Under the pieces are notes generated by a model. It was not told where the DNA came from. It searched no databases and was given only the letters and a program-made list of their open reading frames with translations. This document shows, in pieces, positions 9,161 through 18,334 of a stretch of DNA of 64,000 bases; position 1 is the first letter of the stretch; the number at the start of each line of letters is the position of its first letter. The DNA comes from an uncultured Acetatifactor sp. (GTDB lineage Bacteria; Bacillota; Clostridia; Lachnospirales; Lachnospiraceae): NCBI GenBank assembly GCA_910577235.1, contig CAJTMX010000024.1, forward strand, positions 1 through 64,000, in the 5' to 3' direction. The position numbers were made by a program, and so were the translations under genes.

Positions 9161-9560
9161 ATAATTCCTTTGCGAATTCTTTAATTCTTTTCTGACCGCC
9201 ATGTCCAGATGCTCGCGGTCTCGTTTATATATTTTGTATAGATCCGCTGCGCCTTTCCCCGTCAGCCTCCCAGAAAGTCTCACATAATCCTTTCAGTCTC
9301 CCCCAGTCCTCCCTGGCCATTTCCTGCGTCCAGCCCCGGGTGAACATCAGATCGTTAAGTTTCTCCTAAATAACCGTCCTGGAGGGACTAATCCCTGTCA
9401 TTCATCTGGCAATCCACCCGTTTCAGCCCTATCTGCGCCATCAGCAGGGGCAACCGGATACCGATGGCGTAATCTTTGTTCTGCTTTTCCAGTTCGGTCT
9501 TCCACATGGCCGGAACCCCTTCTCTCGCGCACAGCCTTGCTTAATGATCATAGCTTTTTC
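9150..9560 (-). pseudogene. Remnant of a SAM-dependent methyltransferase
   Basis: Translation of the minus strand gives DYAIGIRLPLLMAQIGLKRV followed by DCQMNDRD and a stop. That is the C-terminal part of small SAM-dependent methyltransferases, which read 'yaiGirlPlLMakiGLknVdcrmND'. After the stop, another frame continues with LMFTRGWTQEMAREDWGRLK and further plausible family sequence, then shifts again. There is no start, no SAM-binding motif and at least two frame breaks, so this is a decayed 3' fragment. The exact limits are approximate. Confidence 0.5.
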
Positions 9561-9616
9561 TGCTCAAACGGATTTGACGCGTCATCCTGTCAATTCGCCT
9601 TTTCCCTCTCCCGGCG

Positions 9617-10894
9617 TCACTCCAAATATCTGCTGGCATCCCTGGGCACATAGACTCCGAAAGTAACACTGCCGTCATCGTTCAGGGTATAAATGTGTAT
9701 TGTCAGATCTGATAACCCTTCTCCCGACCCGGCGCTCCAGGTATGCCGATCATCTCCCCAGGGATGCCGAAACAGCCAGCTTACCTGCCCACCGGTGGAA
9801 TCGTTCTGGTAAGACGGGTCATTACCCGGCAGACAATAGGTAAAGTTCACCATTCCTTCCTCATCCGGCATTAACGTCTGCACCGTGTCCTCCAGAAGCA
9901 CACATTTTTCTTCCAGATTATGGAGTGTCAACTCTGCCAGAAAATCACTTACCGCCCCGCCGGATCTCTCCGCTGTTTCTTCCTGTACATTCAATTCCGC
10001 TGCTGCCTCATTTTCCGCTACCGACTCATTTTCCGTTGCCGCCCTGTTTTCCGCCAAAAGCGCATGCGCCGCAGCAGGATCTGCCTTTTCCGCATCCAGC
10101 TCCAGTTCAAACAGGGCGTTCAGGCCGTCATACTCCTCCCTGCGGCTGATGCTTCCGTCCGTCTCATCATAATTATACAAGCCCGTTTTATAAAAATCCG
10201 TGTCCGTCACACACAAATATATCCTGTGATCCGCAAAATACTCTACGTTAGAGCAGTTTATCAGCCAGTACAACACTCCTTCCTCCTCAAAATAGGTGGC
10301 GGCTCCCCGCAGTGTGGCAGCATTGTATGATACCGGATCGTACCCCTGGATCAGCGGAGATACAAAAAAAGAATCCGTGTCCGTAAAGGACCCACCATCC
10401 TCTCGCCGAATGGCTACAGCCGCATAAGTGCGGTCTGCCTGAATATTCTCTGTACAGGCCCCCATGGGATACTCAGAGATATCCTGCCCTGAGACAACCC
10501 CCAGCAAAGTCACCTGATATCCCCCATAGGATTGCATCTCGCCCTGCCCTGCCTGCTGCCCCGTCTCCTCCCGAAAGGCTTTGGCAAGTTTGCTGTCGTT
10601 CACACGCAGCGCCGTCTCCTCGGCGGTGTAAAGTCTCCATGCCGCATAGACAGTGCCGGATACCCCCGTCAGCATCAGCAGGAATACGGCGGCTTTCAGC
10701 ACATAGGCTATTTTGCATTTCCTTCCCCATCCTTTTCTTCCGGCCCCCTCAAGCAGAATTCCCTGAGCCGAATCCCCTGCGCTTAACTGCGCCTGCCGCA
10801 AAATCCACTGGTTTAATGACTCATCCGGCTTATAGGTGGGAGCCAGACTTTGCCGCAGTACATTGTCCATATCTCTGTTCTCCATATCTCTCAT
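9617..10894 (-). CDS. Membrane anti-sigma-like protein (DUF4179-like)
   Basis: This 425-residue protein has a cytoplasmic N-terminus of about 60 residues, one membrane helix (VLKAAVFLLMLTGVSGTVYA, about 66-86) and a large extracytoplasmic domain. It contains an alanine/glutamate-rich stretch (about 265-305), and ends with a region containing HPWGDDRHTWSAGSGEG. The topology and the position directly after an ECF sigma gene mark it as the cognate anti-sigma factor. The cytoplasmic tail would hold the sigma factor and the outer domain would sense the envelope. ATG at 10894 has GGAGG eight bases upstream, located inside the end of the sigma gene, so the two are translationally coupled. The signal sensed is unknown. 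Confidence 0.75.
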   Translation of the reverse strand: MRDMENRDMDNVLRQSLAPTYKPDESLNQWILRQAQLSAGDSAQGILLEGAGRKGWGRKCKIAYVLKAAVFLLMLTGVSGTVYAAWRLYTAEETALRVNDSKLAKAFREETGQQAGQGEMQSYGGYQVTLLGVVSGQDISEYPMGACTENIQADRTYAAVAIRREDGGSFTDTDSFFVSPLIQGYDPVSYNAATLRGAATYFEEEGVLYWLINCSNVEYFADHRIYLCVTDTDFYKTGLYNYDETDGSISRREEYDGLNALFELELDAEKADPAAAHALLAENRAATENESVAENEAAAELNVQEETAERSGGAVSDFLAELTLHNLEEKCVLLEDTVQTLMPDEEGMVNFTYCLPGNDPSYQNDSTGGQVSWLFRHPWGDDRHTWSAGSGEGLSDLTIHIYTLNDDGSVTFGVYVPRDASRYLE

Positions 10895-10896
10895 GC

Positions 10897-11442
10897 TTAT
10901 TCCTCCTCATTTTCTGGTGCAGTTTCATACAGGTCTTTCAGTTTCCGATACAATGTCTTCCTTGCGTGGTATAAACGGCTCTTAACCGTTCCCAAAGGCA
11001 ATCCCGTGATCTCGGCGATGCGTCTCAGCGGCTGTTCCTCCATATAAAAGAGCAATACGATGATCCGCTGCCGCCAGGGCAATTCCTCCACTGCTTTCCG
11101 AACCTCCCGCTCCCGTTCCCGGCTAAGCAGCCGTTGTTCCGGCGACGGAGCCTGCCGCTCCCATTCAAAACAGCGGGAACCCACAGAAAGCTGTTCCCCC
11201 TCGATACGCTGTCTCCGGGCATACCTGCGCCTCTTATTTTTCCACAACCTAAGCGCCACGGACAGGCAATAGCTCTTCACATTGCCCCCAGCGTCCAGTT
11301 GCTCCAGCCGCCGCACCACCACCAGCCAGGTATCCTGATACAGCTCCTCCGCCTCCGGCTCGCAGCCCGTCAGCCATCTGCAGAAAGAAAATATCTCTTT
11401 CCCGTATGCGTCGATCCATTTTGTCAACTCAGTATTTGTCAT
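10897..11442 (-). CDS. ECF-type RNA polymerase sigma factor
   Basis: This 181-residue sigma-70 family protein has region 2 around residues 10-75 (EELYQDTWLVVVRRLEQL) and region 4 around 118-170 (LPWRQRIIVLLFYMEEQPL, then ITGLPLGTVKSRLYHARK, a clear helix-turn-helix). The start has AAGGAGGAG upstream. A short dyad GTACCG-CGAAA-CGGTAC (11457-11473) sits just upstream of the ribosome binding site and could fold as a GNRA-like hairpin in the leader. It pairs with the downstream anti-sigma gene, two bases away. ECF pairs of this kind usually respond to cell-envelope stress. The regulon is unknown. Confidence 0.88.
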   Translation of the reverse strand: MTNTELTKWIDAYGKEIFSFCRWLTGCEPEAEELYQDTWLVVVRRLEQLDAGGNVKSYCLSVALRLWKNKRRRYARRQRIEGEQLSVGSRCFEWERQAPSPEQRLLSREREREVRKAVEELPWRQRIIVLLFYMEEQPLRRIAEITGLPLGTVKSRLYHARKTLYRKLKDLYETAPENEEE

Positions 11443-11573
11443 AAAACTCCTCCTTAGTACCGCGAAACGGTACAGCGGATTACTTTTTTTGAGACATCTC
11501 TATAACATACATTGTTACGGACGGTGAAAAGGTTCAAGCACAGGGATTTTAATTTCCCCAAATTAAAAAAGGG

Positions 11574-11599
11574 GACGGCCGGACACATCCCCGGCCGTC
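11574..11599 (-). terminator. Intrinsic terminator after the anti-sigma gene
   Basis: Perfect 9-base arms GACGGCCGG (11574-11582) and CCGGCCGTC (11591-11599) are followed on the minus strand by CCCC and a T6 run. The stem begins at the stop codon of the gene ending at 11599. Confidence 0.85.
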
Positions 11600-12567
11600 T
11601 ATCTTTTTCCTTTTTTTGCAATTCCTATAAATATCAAAGGCACACCCACAATAAAGCAGCCCAGCAGCAACAGCCAATACACATTGTCATTGATCGTATC
11701 CAGGCTCCAGGTGAAAGGTCTGAAAACCGGCAGCGGTTTCCTGATACCCATGCACCTGTTCACAAAATGATCCGCGAAAAAGCTGAAGATCCCCACCAGC
11801 ACCGTACAGATACCCGCTTTCAGCAGTCCACGTATTTTCGCGTACCGGATGATCAGAAACAGAACCCATATAAACAGCAGGATAGGCAGCGAGATAGCGA
11901 GGGCTATTCCGGCATACTCCCCAGACTTCACATAAAGTCCGATACTGAGCATCATCAGCCCGAAAAATACTGTGGCCGCCGTCATCACCGTCAACCCCTT
12001 TTGCCTGCCCAGCACAGTGACAAGCGGGCGGGTACAGACCGCCACCGGTAATAAACTCAGGGAAAATCCAAACAAGACCGAAGACGCCACCACAAAGAAC
12101 CATGTCCCCTGCGTGTAAATACAGATAACACCCAAAAGCAGCAACACACTGGCGGTAAACGTACCCATGGTCCACGGCAGCTTATTTTCCGGCATCATCA
12201 GCGGCACTACGATCAGAGATGCCGCCGTGACCAGAGAGGCCAGAACGATAAAGAACCAGTCAAGAGCCGCCCCGCACGCCAGGTTTACGATCAGGCAAAC
12301 CAGAACAGGGATCATGAAGATCCCGGCGATCACAGCGCCCACAAGAGCGGATCTGCGCTTAAAAAATCCGGCCTGCCTCCGAAGAACATCCTCCGTCTCC
12401 GATCTCAGGCCCGTCTCGATCTCCACGCTGCGCATCTGCCCCAAAAGCGCGGAACAGTCTCTGCACTGCGCAAGATGCCCATCCACAAGGTCTCTGCTTT
12501 CCTCACTGCATATCTGATCTGCGTAAAGCGGCAGCAGATCCCGGATCACATTACAATTCGTTTCCAT
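11599..12567 (-). CDS. Zinc-finger anti-sigma factor with multiple membrane helices
   Basis: The 322-residue protein begins with a zf-HC2 (zinc-dependent anti-sigma) motif: CNVIRDLLPLYADQ, then HLAQCRDCS, giving the H-x3-C-x2-C zinc site. About seven hydrophobic helices follow from residue 75 to the C-terminus. It overlaps the 3' end of a sigma gene. ATG at 12567 is chosen with GGAAAGGA nine bases upstream; a GTG at 12573 is also possible. It should bind and hold the adjacent sigma factor at the membrane. Anti-sigmas with this many helices are common in Clostridia, and their input signal is usually unknown. Confidence 0.82.
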   Translation of the reverse strand: METNCNVIRDLLPLYADQICSEESRDLVDGHLAQCRDCSALLGQMRSVEIETGLRSETEDVLRRQAGFFKRRSALVGAVIAGIFMIPVLVCLIVNLACGAALDWFFIVLASLVTAASLIVVPLMMPENKLPWTMGTFTASVLLLLGVICIYTQGTWFFVVASSVLFGFSLSLLPVAVCTRPLVTVLGRQKGLTVMTAATVFFGLMMLSIGLYVKSGEYAGIALAISLPILLFIWVLFLIIRYAKIRGLLKAGICTVLVGIFSFFADHFVNRCMGIRKPLPVFRPFTWSLDTINDNVYWLLLLGCFIVGVPLIFIGIAKKGKR

Positions 12568-13063
12568 GAACACCCATCCTTTCCTGAAGTTTCAGCTTGG
12601 CGCGATGATACGTGACTCTTGCCCAGGTTTCCGTCTTTTCACAGATACCGCCGATCTCCCGAAAAGACAGTTCGCCGAATATGCGCATTTCAAACACTTT
12701 GCGGTAAGGTTGCTCCAACCCCTGCAAAGCCCGGTGAATCCGGCAGGTGGCGTCCCTGTCTTCCACTTCACGCGCTATATCGATACCGCTGTCCTCCGCC
12801 TCTTCCGGCATTGCCTGCACGCTTTTAGACCGGCGCCGCATCTCATCAAGATACAGATTCCTGGCAATGGCGCAAAGCCATGTCGCCGGGTTTGATTCCC
12901 CACGAAACCCGCTTTTCGCGGTAAATGCCCGATAAAAAGCCTCCTGGACGATCTCCTGGGCCATGTCCCTGTCCCCCGCAAGGGTCATGGCGTAAGAGTA
13001 AACCTGCATATAACATGTTTCATAGAGTTTCTCAAACCCGCTTTTCTCCTCGCTTCTCTCCAC
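12551..13063 (-). CDS. ECF-type RNA polymerase sigma factor
   Basis: This is a 170-residue sigma-70 family protein. Region 2 contains DMAQEIVQEAFYRAF and WLCAIARNLYLDEMRRR. Region 4 contains PYRKVFEMRIFGELSFREIG with TWARVTYHRAKLKL as recognition helix. The start is a GTG at 13063 with AGAGGTGAT upstream. Its 3' end overlaps the downstream anti-sigma gene by about 17 bp, which implies coupled translation. It is distinct in sequence from the other ECF factor 1 kb away. Targets are not visible. Confidence 0.87.
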   Translation of the reverse strand: MERSEEKSGFEKLYETCYMQVYSYAMTLAGDRDMAQEIVQEAFYRAFTAKSGFRGESNPATWLCAIARNLYLDEMRRRSKSVQAMPEEAEDSGIDIAREVEDRDATCRIHRALQGLEQPYRKVFEMRIFGELSFREIGGICEKTETWARVTYHRAKLKLQERMGVHGNEL

Positions 13064-13157
13064 GTATCATCACCTCTTTTTTTGTGACTTCATAGATTAG
13101 ACGTACGAGTCCCGATTATGTTACAAAGTTTTTATGTGGCTCCAGAGACAATTGTTT

Positions 13158-13946
13158 TTATGACCCGCTGGACTTATAATGTCTCACCCCAAACCTCCAC
13201 AGTGCATAACAGGGCACCAGAAACAGAACCGCCAAAAGAGGCAGGAAAATATAAACCGGGCCGGAAACATGCCCTAAAATATACTTTAGGGGATAATACT
13301 GTATCAGGGAATAGGGCACAATGAATGTGGCAAGCCGCAACACCCGCCTGCCGTATATGTCCAGCGGATACTTGCCGTACTCCCGCGCGCCGTCCGTCAG
13401 CACATTCATAAATTCCAAGCCGTCCAAAGTAAAAAAACACAGCGCCGCATAGACCAGAAACAGTCCCGCAAACACCGCCATACCTCCCACCAGCATAAAA
13501 ACCAACGTCAATACCCGGCCGGCGGTCCATCGGATCTGTACCGAAGTGATGGCGTAGACAAGCATGACCACCGCCTGAAACATTCTGCCCAGCCGGGTCA
13601 GCTCGAACCTGCTGCCCAGCACCTGCAGGATCTCTCCCTGGGGCCGCACCAGCACCCGGTCAAACTCACCATTTTTCACAATACCGGAAAATGTATCGAA
13701 TCCTCTGGCCCACATTTCCGCCAGCGAGAACTCCATCAGCACCACGGCATAACACAGCAGTACTTCGCCATAGCTGTATCCCCTGACCTGATGAAACCGC
13801 TGAAACAGGAAATAGATTCCCAGGAATACGTTGAAAGATACCAGAAACTGTCCCAGAGAAGTCAGTAAAAAAGAGACTTTATACTGCATCATTCCCCGCA
13901 CCACGATGGATATATAATGTCCATATAGCCTAAATTTTTGTATCAT
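13158..13946 (-). CDS. ABC-2 type exporter permease
   Basis: This 262-residue membrane protein has about six helices and the pattern MWARGFDTFSGIVKNGEFDR followed by VLVRPQGE. This is typical of the DUF990/ABC-2 permeases that work as pairs with a second permease. ATG at 13946 is preferred because GGAG precedes it by six bases; a start 12 codons earlier is possible. It is the last gene of an ATPase-permease-permease operon (15598 to 13158). Such transporters export drugs, lantibiotics or polymers. The substrate is not readable. Confidence 0.85.
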   Translation of the reverse strand: MIQKFRLYGHYISIVVRGMMQYKVSFLLTSLGQFLVSFNVFLGIYFLFQRFHQVRGYSYGEVLLCYAVVLMEFSLAEMWARGFDTFSGIVKNGEFDRVLVRPQGEILQVLGSRFELTRLGRMFQAVVMLVYAITSVQIRWTAGRVLTLVFMLVGGMAVFAGLFLVYAALCFFTLDGLEFMNVLTDGAREYGKYPLDIYGRRVLRLATFIVPYSLIQYYPLKYILGHVSGPVYIFLPLLAVLFLVPCYALWRFGVRHYKSSGS

Positions 13947-14009
13947 ATCAATCTCCGTTTCTCCGCCCTCGGCTGACGGCACAAAGAGTAATGGAAGTCT
14001 TCTCCTATA

Positions 14010-14813
14010 CTAGCCGCCCTGCACCAATATTTTCCGCTCAGCCCTCCGACACAGACTGTAGCCGGCACCCACCAGCACCGCAAGCCAGAAGGCCTGCAAA
14101 CAGACCGCCCGCAGCATCTCCTCTCCCGTCATACTGCCGCTGTATACCCGAAGAGGCACATTCTGCATGGCTGCAAAGGGCAGCAGCTCCAAGATAAAGC
14201 GCAGCTTATCCGGGAAAAATGGCAGCGGGATCACCGCCCCCGCAAAGAATTCCACAGCCGATACAAAAAATATTCTGACGCCGTCAGGGGACAGGGTATA
14301 AAAAGTCGTGATATAGACCAGCATGGTGAAGGCCACGATCACCAAAAGCCCCAGCAAAAGAGTTAATAAAAACAGAACGCCGTGGAGAGGGCTTGCAGGC
14401 AGCCGCAGTCCGTACGGCAAGGGCAGCAGCGCCGCCACAGCCAGTATGGGGACGCAGCGCAGCAGCGCTTTGGAGACACGGTTTGCCACCGATCGTGAGA
14501 ACCACATCTGATAGATACCTATGGGGCGGCACAGCTCATAGGCAATATTGCCGTTTCGGATGGCCTCAAATATATCGCCCTCTATGATCCAGGCCCCGAA
14601 CACCGCCAGAAAAGCCTGCTGTAACCAAATATAGGTCACCACCGCCTCAAAACTCATAGGAAAGGCCGCCGCGTCCGCCTCATAAAAGGCTCTGTATACC
14701 AATATTTCCATGGCGCCCCAGAAAAACTGGGTAACGATTCCGGCAGCCGCCGCAGTCCGGTACTGTAATCCCATGGAAAAACGCAGCCTAAAAAAAGAAA
14801 TATATTTTTTCAT
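14010..14813 (-). CDS. ABC-2 type exporter permease
   Basis: This 267-residue protein has six or more helices. It carries the family pattern WIIEGDIFEAIRNGNIAYEL followed by CRPIGIYQMWFSR, the counterpart of the conserved loop in the partner permease. The ATG overlaps the stop of the ATPase gene by 4 bp (ATGA), so translation is coupled. With the gene at 13158 it forms a heterodimeric membrane channel driven by the ATPase encoded upstream. The fold call is strong; what it moves is not known. Confidence 0.85.
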   Translation of the reverse strand: MKKYISFFRLRFSMGLQYRTAAAAGIVTQFFWGAMEILVYRAFYEADAAAFPMSFEAVVTYIWLQQAFLAVFGAWIIEGDIFEAIRNGNIAYELCRPIGIYQMWFSRSVANRVSKALLRCVPILAVAALLPLPYGLRLPASPLHGVLFLLTLLLGLLVIVAFTMLVYITTFYTLSPDGVRIFFVSAVEFFAGAVIPLPFFPDKLRFILELLPFAAMQNVPLRVYSGSMTGEEMLRAVCLQAFWLAVLVGAGYSLCRRAERKILVQGG

Positions 14814-15598
14814 ATCTCATAACTGCGGTACAGTTCCGCTATCTCCTCGTCAATATTTTCTCCGCCTCTGCGGATATCCTCCAGCGTGCCGTCCAGCAGG
14901 ATACGCCCTTTGCCGATCAGTATGATCCGCCCCGCCAGCGCCTCGATATCCTGCATGTCATGGGTGGTCAGGATCACAGTGGTGCCATGCATCTGATTCT
15001 GTTTTTTGATAAAATCCCTTACCGCCAGCTTGGACACCGCATCCAGGCCGATGGTCGGCTCGTCCAGGAACAGTATCTTGGGACTGTACAGCAGCGAACC
15101 GGCAATCTCACAGCGCATACGCTGCCCTAAGGACAACTGCCTGGCCGGAGTGCGCAGCAGTTCTCCCAGATTCAATAGTTCTGTTAATTCGTCGAGATTG
15201 GATCGATAGACCTGATCCGGAATGGTATAGATATCCTTGAGAAGTTCATAGGAATCTATGACCGGAACATCCCACCACAGCTGCGAGCGCTGTCCAAACA
15301 CCACGCCGATGCGGCGCACATGTTCGATTCGGTCTTTCCAGGGCACCCTGCCGTCTATCAGGCAGCTGCCGCTGTCGGGTGTCAATATTCCGCTGAGAAT
15401 TTTGATCGTGGAGCTTTTCCCCGCTCCGTTGGGACCGATGTAGCCCACCATCTCTCCGTCCGAAATGGTAAAACTCACATCCCTGAGGGCATGGATTTCC
15501 TCGTACTCCCTGTGAAACAGGGCCTTTACGGCCTCATGAAAACCGCCGCTGCGCTTTGCAATCCTGTACGACTTACACACGTTTTCCATCGTAATCAT
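14810..15598 (-). CDS. ABC exporter ATP-binding protein
   Basis: This is a 262-residue nucleotide-binding protein. Walker A is GPNGAGKSS (about 56-64), the signature is LSLGQRMRCEIAGSLL, Walker B is ILFLDEPTIGLD, and the switch is LTTHDM. Its N-terminus (ENVCKSYRIAKRSGG, then a HALRDVSF-type strand) matches ATPases that pair with DUF990 permeases. ATG at 15598 is taken over one 11 codons upstream because AGGAGG lies eight bases before it. It heads the operon, and a sigma-A promoter is present at 15720-15748. Confidence 0.9.
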   Translation of the reverse strand: MITMENVCKSYRIAKRSGGFHEAVKALFHREYEEIHALRDVSFTISDGEMVGYIGPNGAGKSSTIKILSGILTPDSGSCLIDGRVPWKDRIEHVRRIGVVFGQRSQLWWDVPVIDSYELLKDIYTIPDQVYRSNLDELTELLNLGELLRTPARQLSLGQRMRCEIAGSLLYSPKILFLDEPTIGLDAVSKLAVRDFIKKQNQMHGTTVILTTHDMQDIEALAGRIILIGKGRILLDGTLEDIRRGGENIDEEIAELYRSYEI

Positions 15599-15649
15599 CG
15601 TTGCTTCCTCCTGGTAGTTATGTCTGTGCATCTTTCCAAGTAGTCTGGT

Positions 15650-15748
15650 TCCATCGGATTTTGCCGATGGATACTATTCAGTTTTCCCCGCCGTCCTCTA
15701 CGTTGGCGCAGGGAATTTTATAATACCAAAAACTATACGTCCTGTCAA
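15650..15748 (-). promoter_or_regulatory. Sigma-A promoter and leader hairpin of the ABC-2 operon
   Basis: On the minus strand, TTGACA (15743-15748) and TATTAT (15720-15725) are separated by exactly 17 bases, a near-consensus housekeeping promoter for the ATPase gene starting at 15598. The leader holds a perfect 8-base hairpin TCCATCGG / CCGATGGA (15650-15657, 15664-15671). It has no T-run, so it is not an obvious attenuator. The rest of 15599-15923 shows no gene. Confidence 0.75.
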
Positions 15749-15923
15749 TCCCCGCTTTCATCCAGTTTTATCGCTTTTCCGCACTTTCCAAATATAGTCA
15801 ATATACATTATCCCGCCACGATCTATGGGCCGTTTCAGCAGATTACGGATCATTATCAGTACTTTCCCATTCTCCTGCAAATATCTGCCCGGGGACCGGT
15901 TGGGGGGCAGCCGCCCATCCAAG

Positions 15924-18329
15924 CTATCCGCTGACAGCAATCACATGGCCGGACAGCATCTGCAGGTATTTTGCGTCACAGGTAATAAAGATCACCTGAT
16001 TGTTTTCCGCGTATTTCTGGATCAGTCTGCACGACTGCTCCACTCTTTTCGGGTCCATATCGGTAAACGGATCGTCAAATACCGCCAGGCCGCCGCCCCC
16101 CGGGAACAGGTGCTCCAGTACGGCCAGCCTGAAAGCCAGTGAGATGGTGTCTTTTGTCCCGTTTGACAGGATCTCGTAAGTCAATGCATGGTTTCCGCTT
16201 GTCAGTTTTACGGTCATCTGGTCGTCAAGGGGCGATGCCAGCGAGACGCTCCCGTCAGAGATAAGGGACAGATATTCCCGGAACTTTTCTTCTATGTCCT
16301 GCATGGGATTTCCCTTTGCCGTCTCCTTTACCTGCAGAAATACCTCATAAATATGTTCCCAGTGGGCACAGACGGCTTTACTTTCCTCAAAGTCTGCTTT
16401 CGCCTTTGCCAGCTCTTCGGAATATTCTTCGGCCGACTTATCGCCCAGTCTTCTCTCCGCTGTGCTAAGATCGTCCCGCAGAGTCGCAAGCTCCTCCTCA
16501 AGCTCCTGGATCTTTTCACAGAGCGCGTTATCATACTGATCCGGATCTTTAATGTTTTGATATTCTTCGGGCACATCCTTTAAAATGCTTAATTTGTCCT
16601 CGTTCTTTCGGAGCTGCCGCCTCAGCTCTTCTATATCGCTGCTTAATCTGTCGACAGAAATATATTTTTCTTCATACTGTCTTTTCACGCTCTCTTTCCC
16701 GCCGATGAATCTGTCAACGGGCATGTTTCCGCAGATATCCTCTATCCGCAGATTTATCTCCTCTGTTGTGGGGATATCCGCGGGAATCTGCGCGTTTTGT
16801 TTTTGCAGCTCTTCCCAGGCGTGGGAATCCAGCCGCATCGCAAGGCTGTCCTTTAGATTTGATACCTCGGCGCTAAGCCTGTCATACTCCTCGGACTTTT
16901 CCTGTAATTCTTCCAGACTTTCCACACAATATTTATTGAAAATATCGGAGATTTGTATACTGATCTCCCGGAGTTCTACTTTTACCGCATCCAGATCGAT
17001 CCCCTGCGGCATCAACTGCATTTCCATGATACCCGGAATGTTTATCTCCACGGCTTCAGTAATTGCCAGTTCCCCATCCCCGGCAGACAGGGGCTGGCCG
17101 TTTGCGGCTAAGCGGATTTCCACCGGCGTGTCCCCGAGTCTCCTGATCTTTGCCATCAGATTCAGTCCTGTTATCTGCCCCTCCAGCTTTGCCTGCCGTT
17201 TCAGCAGACTCCGGACAGACTTTATCTCTTCCCTGTCTATGGGGGCCAATGCCTGTAATCTGTTGTCTTTGGACTTCCAGGCTGACTGAATCTTTTCTGT
17301 CTTAAGGTATAAATCTCGTATTTTCGCATTATTCTGCTTTTTCTGTAGCTCTGAACATTCCTTTAATAGATTATCTATTTCCGGCCATTTTTTCAGAGCG
17401 TTTTCCTGCTCGGACAGAGTTTCTTTCTGTGCGTCTATCTGGCGCAGCAACAGATTCCGCTGTTCCAATACACTTTTATACCGCCGAAAATTTTCTCTCC
17501 TGTCTTCCGCTGCTTTTTTCTCCGCAAAGGCTCCCTTAATACCGGCTTTGCAGCTCTCTACATTTCTTTCCGCCTCTTCCGCGCTGGTCTGGGCCTCCGC
17601 CAGCCGTTCCCTGGCATAATAAGCCTGTAATATTTTGCCCGGTTTCTTCTGCCATTCGTTCTGGATGCCCCTCTTGGCACCGCCCTCCGGCAAGTCTGCG
17701 GCAAAGTCCCAATGGGACTGATACTCAGCCAGCGTTTCCTTAAGCTTTGTCTCCAGCCTGTCCAGAGATACCCCTCCGGTTTCCATGACTGCCTGGGTAA
17801 CTACGGCGGCAAGATCCTTTCGGATCGTACCTGGTTCAGAACTTTTCTTTTTCGCCTGCAGATCCTGCAAGATACACTCTACCATTTTCTGCTGGCGTTT
17901 CTGGGACGCAAAGACTACCTCTCCCCAAACGCCCTCTCCATACTTCAGCTCGCCCTGCAATATTTTTCCGATCTCATCGGCTGACTTTATAATGGTTCCG
18001 TCCGGAGTGGTCATCTTACTGTTTCCCTTTCCTCTCTCCCACTCCTTTGCAATCTTGTAGATTCCGTTCCCAGTCTCAAAGCGAAGAGCTCCGTCTACAC
18101 AGTCTCCCTCCGGCCCGCTTACCGTTTTCGGAAAATACAGGTCCATAAATTCAATGTCTTTTCTCCCGTCAAGCTTTACTTCCTGAAACAGCAGACGGTA
18201 AATTAAGTCTGCCATTGTGCTTTTTCCGCTCTCATTCTCACCCACGATGATGTTAAGTCCATCGTCAAATTCGATTTCTCTATCCCGTACCCCCGCAAAC
18301 TGCTCGCATTCCACTTTCTTTATTTTCAT
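15924..18329 (-). CDS. SbcC/YhaN-like AAA ATPase
   Basis: The 801-residue protein opens with KIKKVECEQFAGVRDREIEF and Walker A GENESGKST (about 33-41). Long coiled-coil arms follow, and the C-terminal head has the signature LSNGTKDTISLAFRLAVLEH and Walker B GLAVFDDPFTDMD. No CxxC zinc hook is visible in the coil, unlike SbcC or Rad50, so it resembles YhaN-type ATPases. It lies after an SbcD-like phosphoesterase, the usual partner, with which it would form a DNA end-processing nuclease complex. ATG at 18329 has AAGGAG upstream; the longer frame to 18428 is an extension into the tandem repeat. The link to DNA repair is family knowledge. Confidence 0.85.
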   Translation of the reverse strand: MKIKKVECEQFAGVRDREIEFDDGLNIIVGENESGKSTMADLIYRLLFQEVKLDGRKDIEFMDLYFPKTVSGPEGDCVDGALRFETGNGIYKIAKEWERGKGNSKMTTPDGTIIKSADEIGKILQGELKYGEGVWGEVVFASQKRQQKMVECILQDLQAKKKSSEPGTIRKDLAAVVTQAVMETGGVSLDRLETKLKETLAEYQSHWDFAADLPEGGAKRGIQNEWQKKPGKILQAYYARERLAEAQTSAEEAERNVESCKAGIKGAFAEKKAAEDRRENFRRYKSVLEQRNLLLRQIDAQKETLSEQENALKKWPEIDNLLKECSELQKKQNNAKIRDLYLKTEKIQSAWKSKDNRLQALAPIDREEIKSVRSLLKRQAKLEGQITGLNLMAKIRRLGDTPVEIRLAANGQPLSAGDGELAITEAVEINIPGIMEMQLMPQGIDLDAVKVELREISIQISDIFNKYCVESLEELQEKSEEYDRLSAEVSNLKDSLAMRLDSHAWEELQKQNAQIPADIPTTEEINLRIEDICGNMPVDRFIGGKESVKRQYEEKYISVDRLSSDIEELRRQLRKNEDKLSILKDVPEEYQNIKDPDQYDNALCEKIQELEEELATLRDDLSTAERRLGDKSAEEYSEELAKAKADFEESKAVCAHWEHIYEVFLQVKETAKGNPMQDIEEKFREYLSLISDGSVSLASPLDDQMTVKLTSGNHALTYEILSNGTKDTISLAFRLAVLEHLFPGGGGLAVFDDPFTDMDPKRVEQSCRLIQKYAENNQVIFITCDAKYLQMLSGHVIAVSG

Positions 18330-18334
18330 CTGTC

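Noticed and set aside
15758..15940. A 60-codon minus-strand frame
   Set aside because: It ends in the 3' end of the ATPase gene region and has no ribosome binding site or similarity; the segment also contains the promoter region of the ABC operon.
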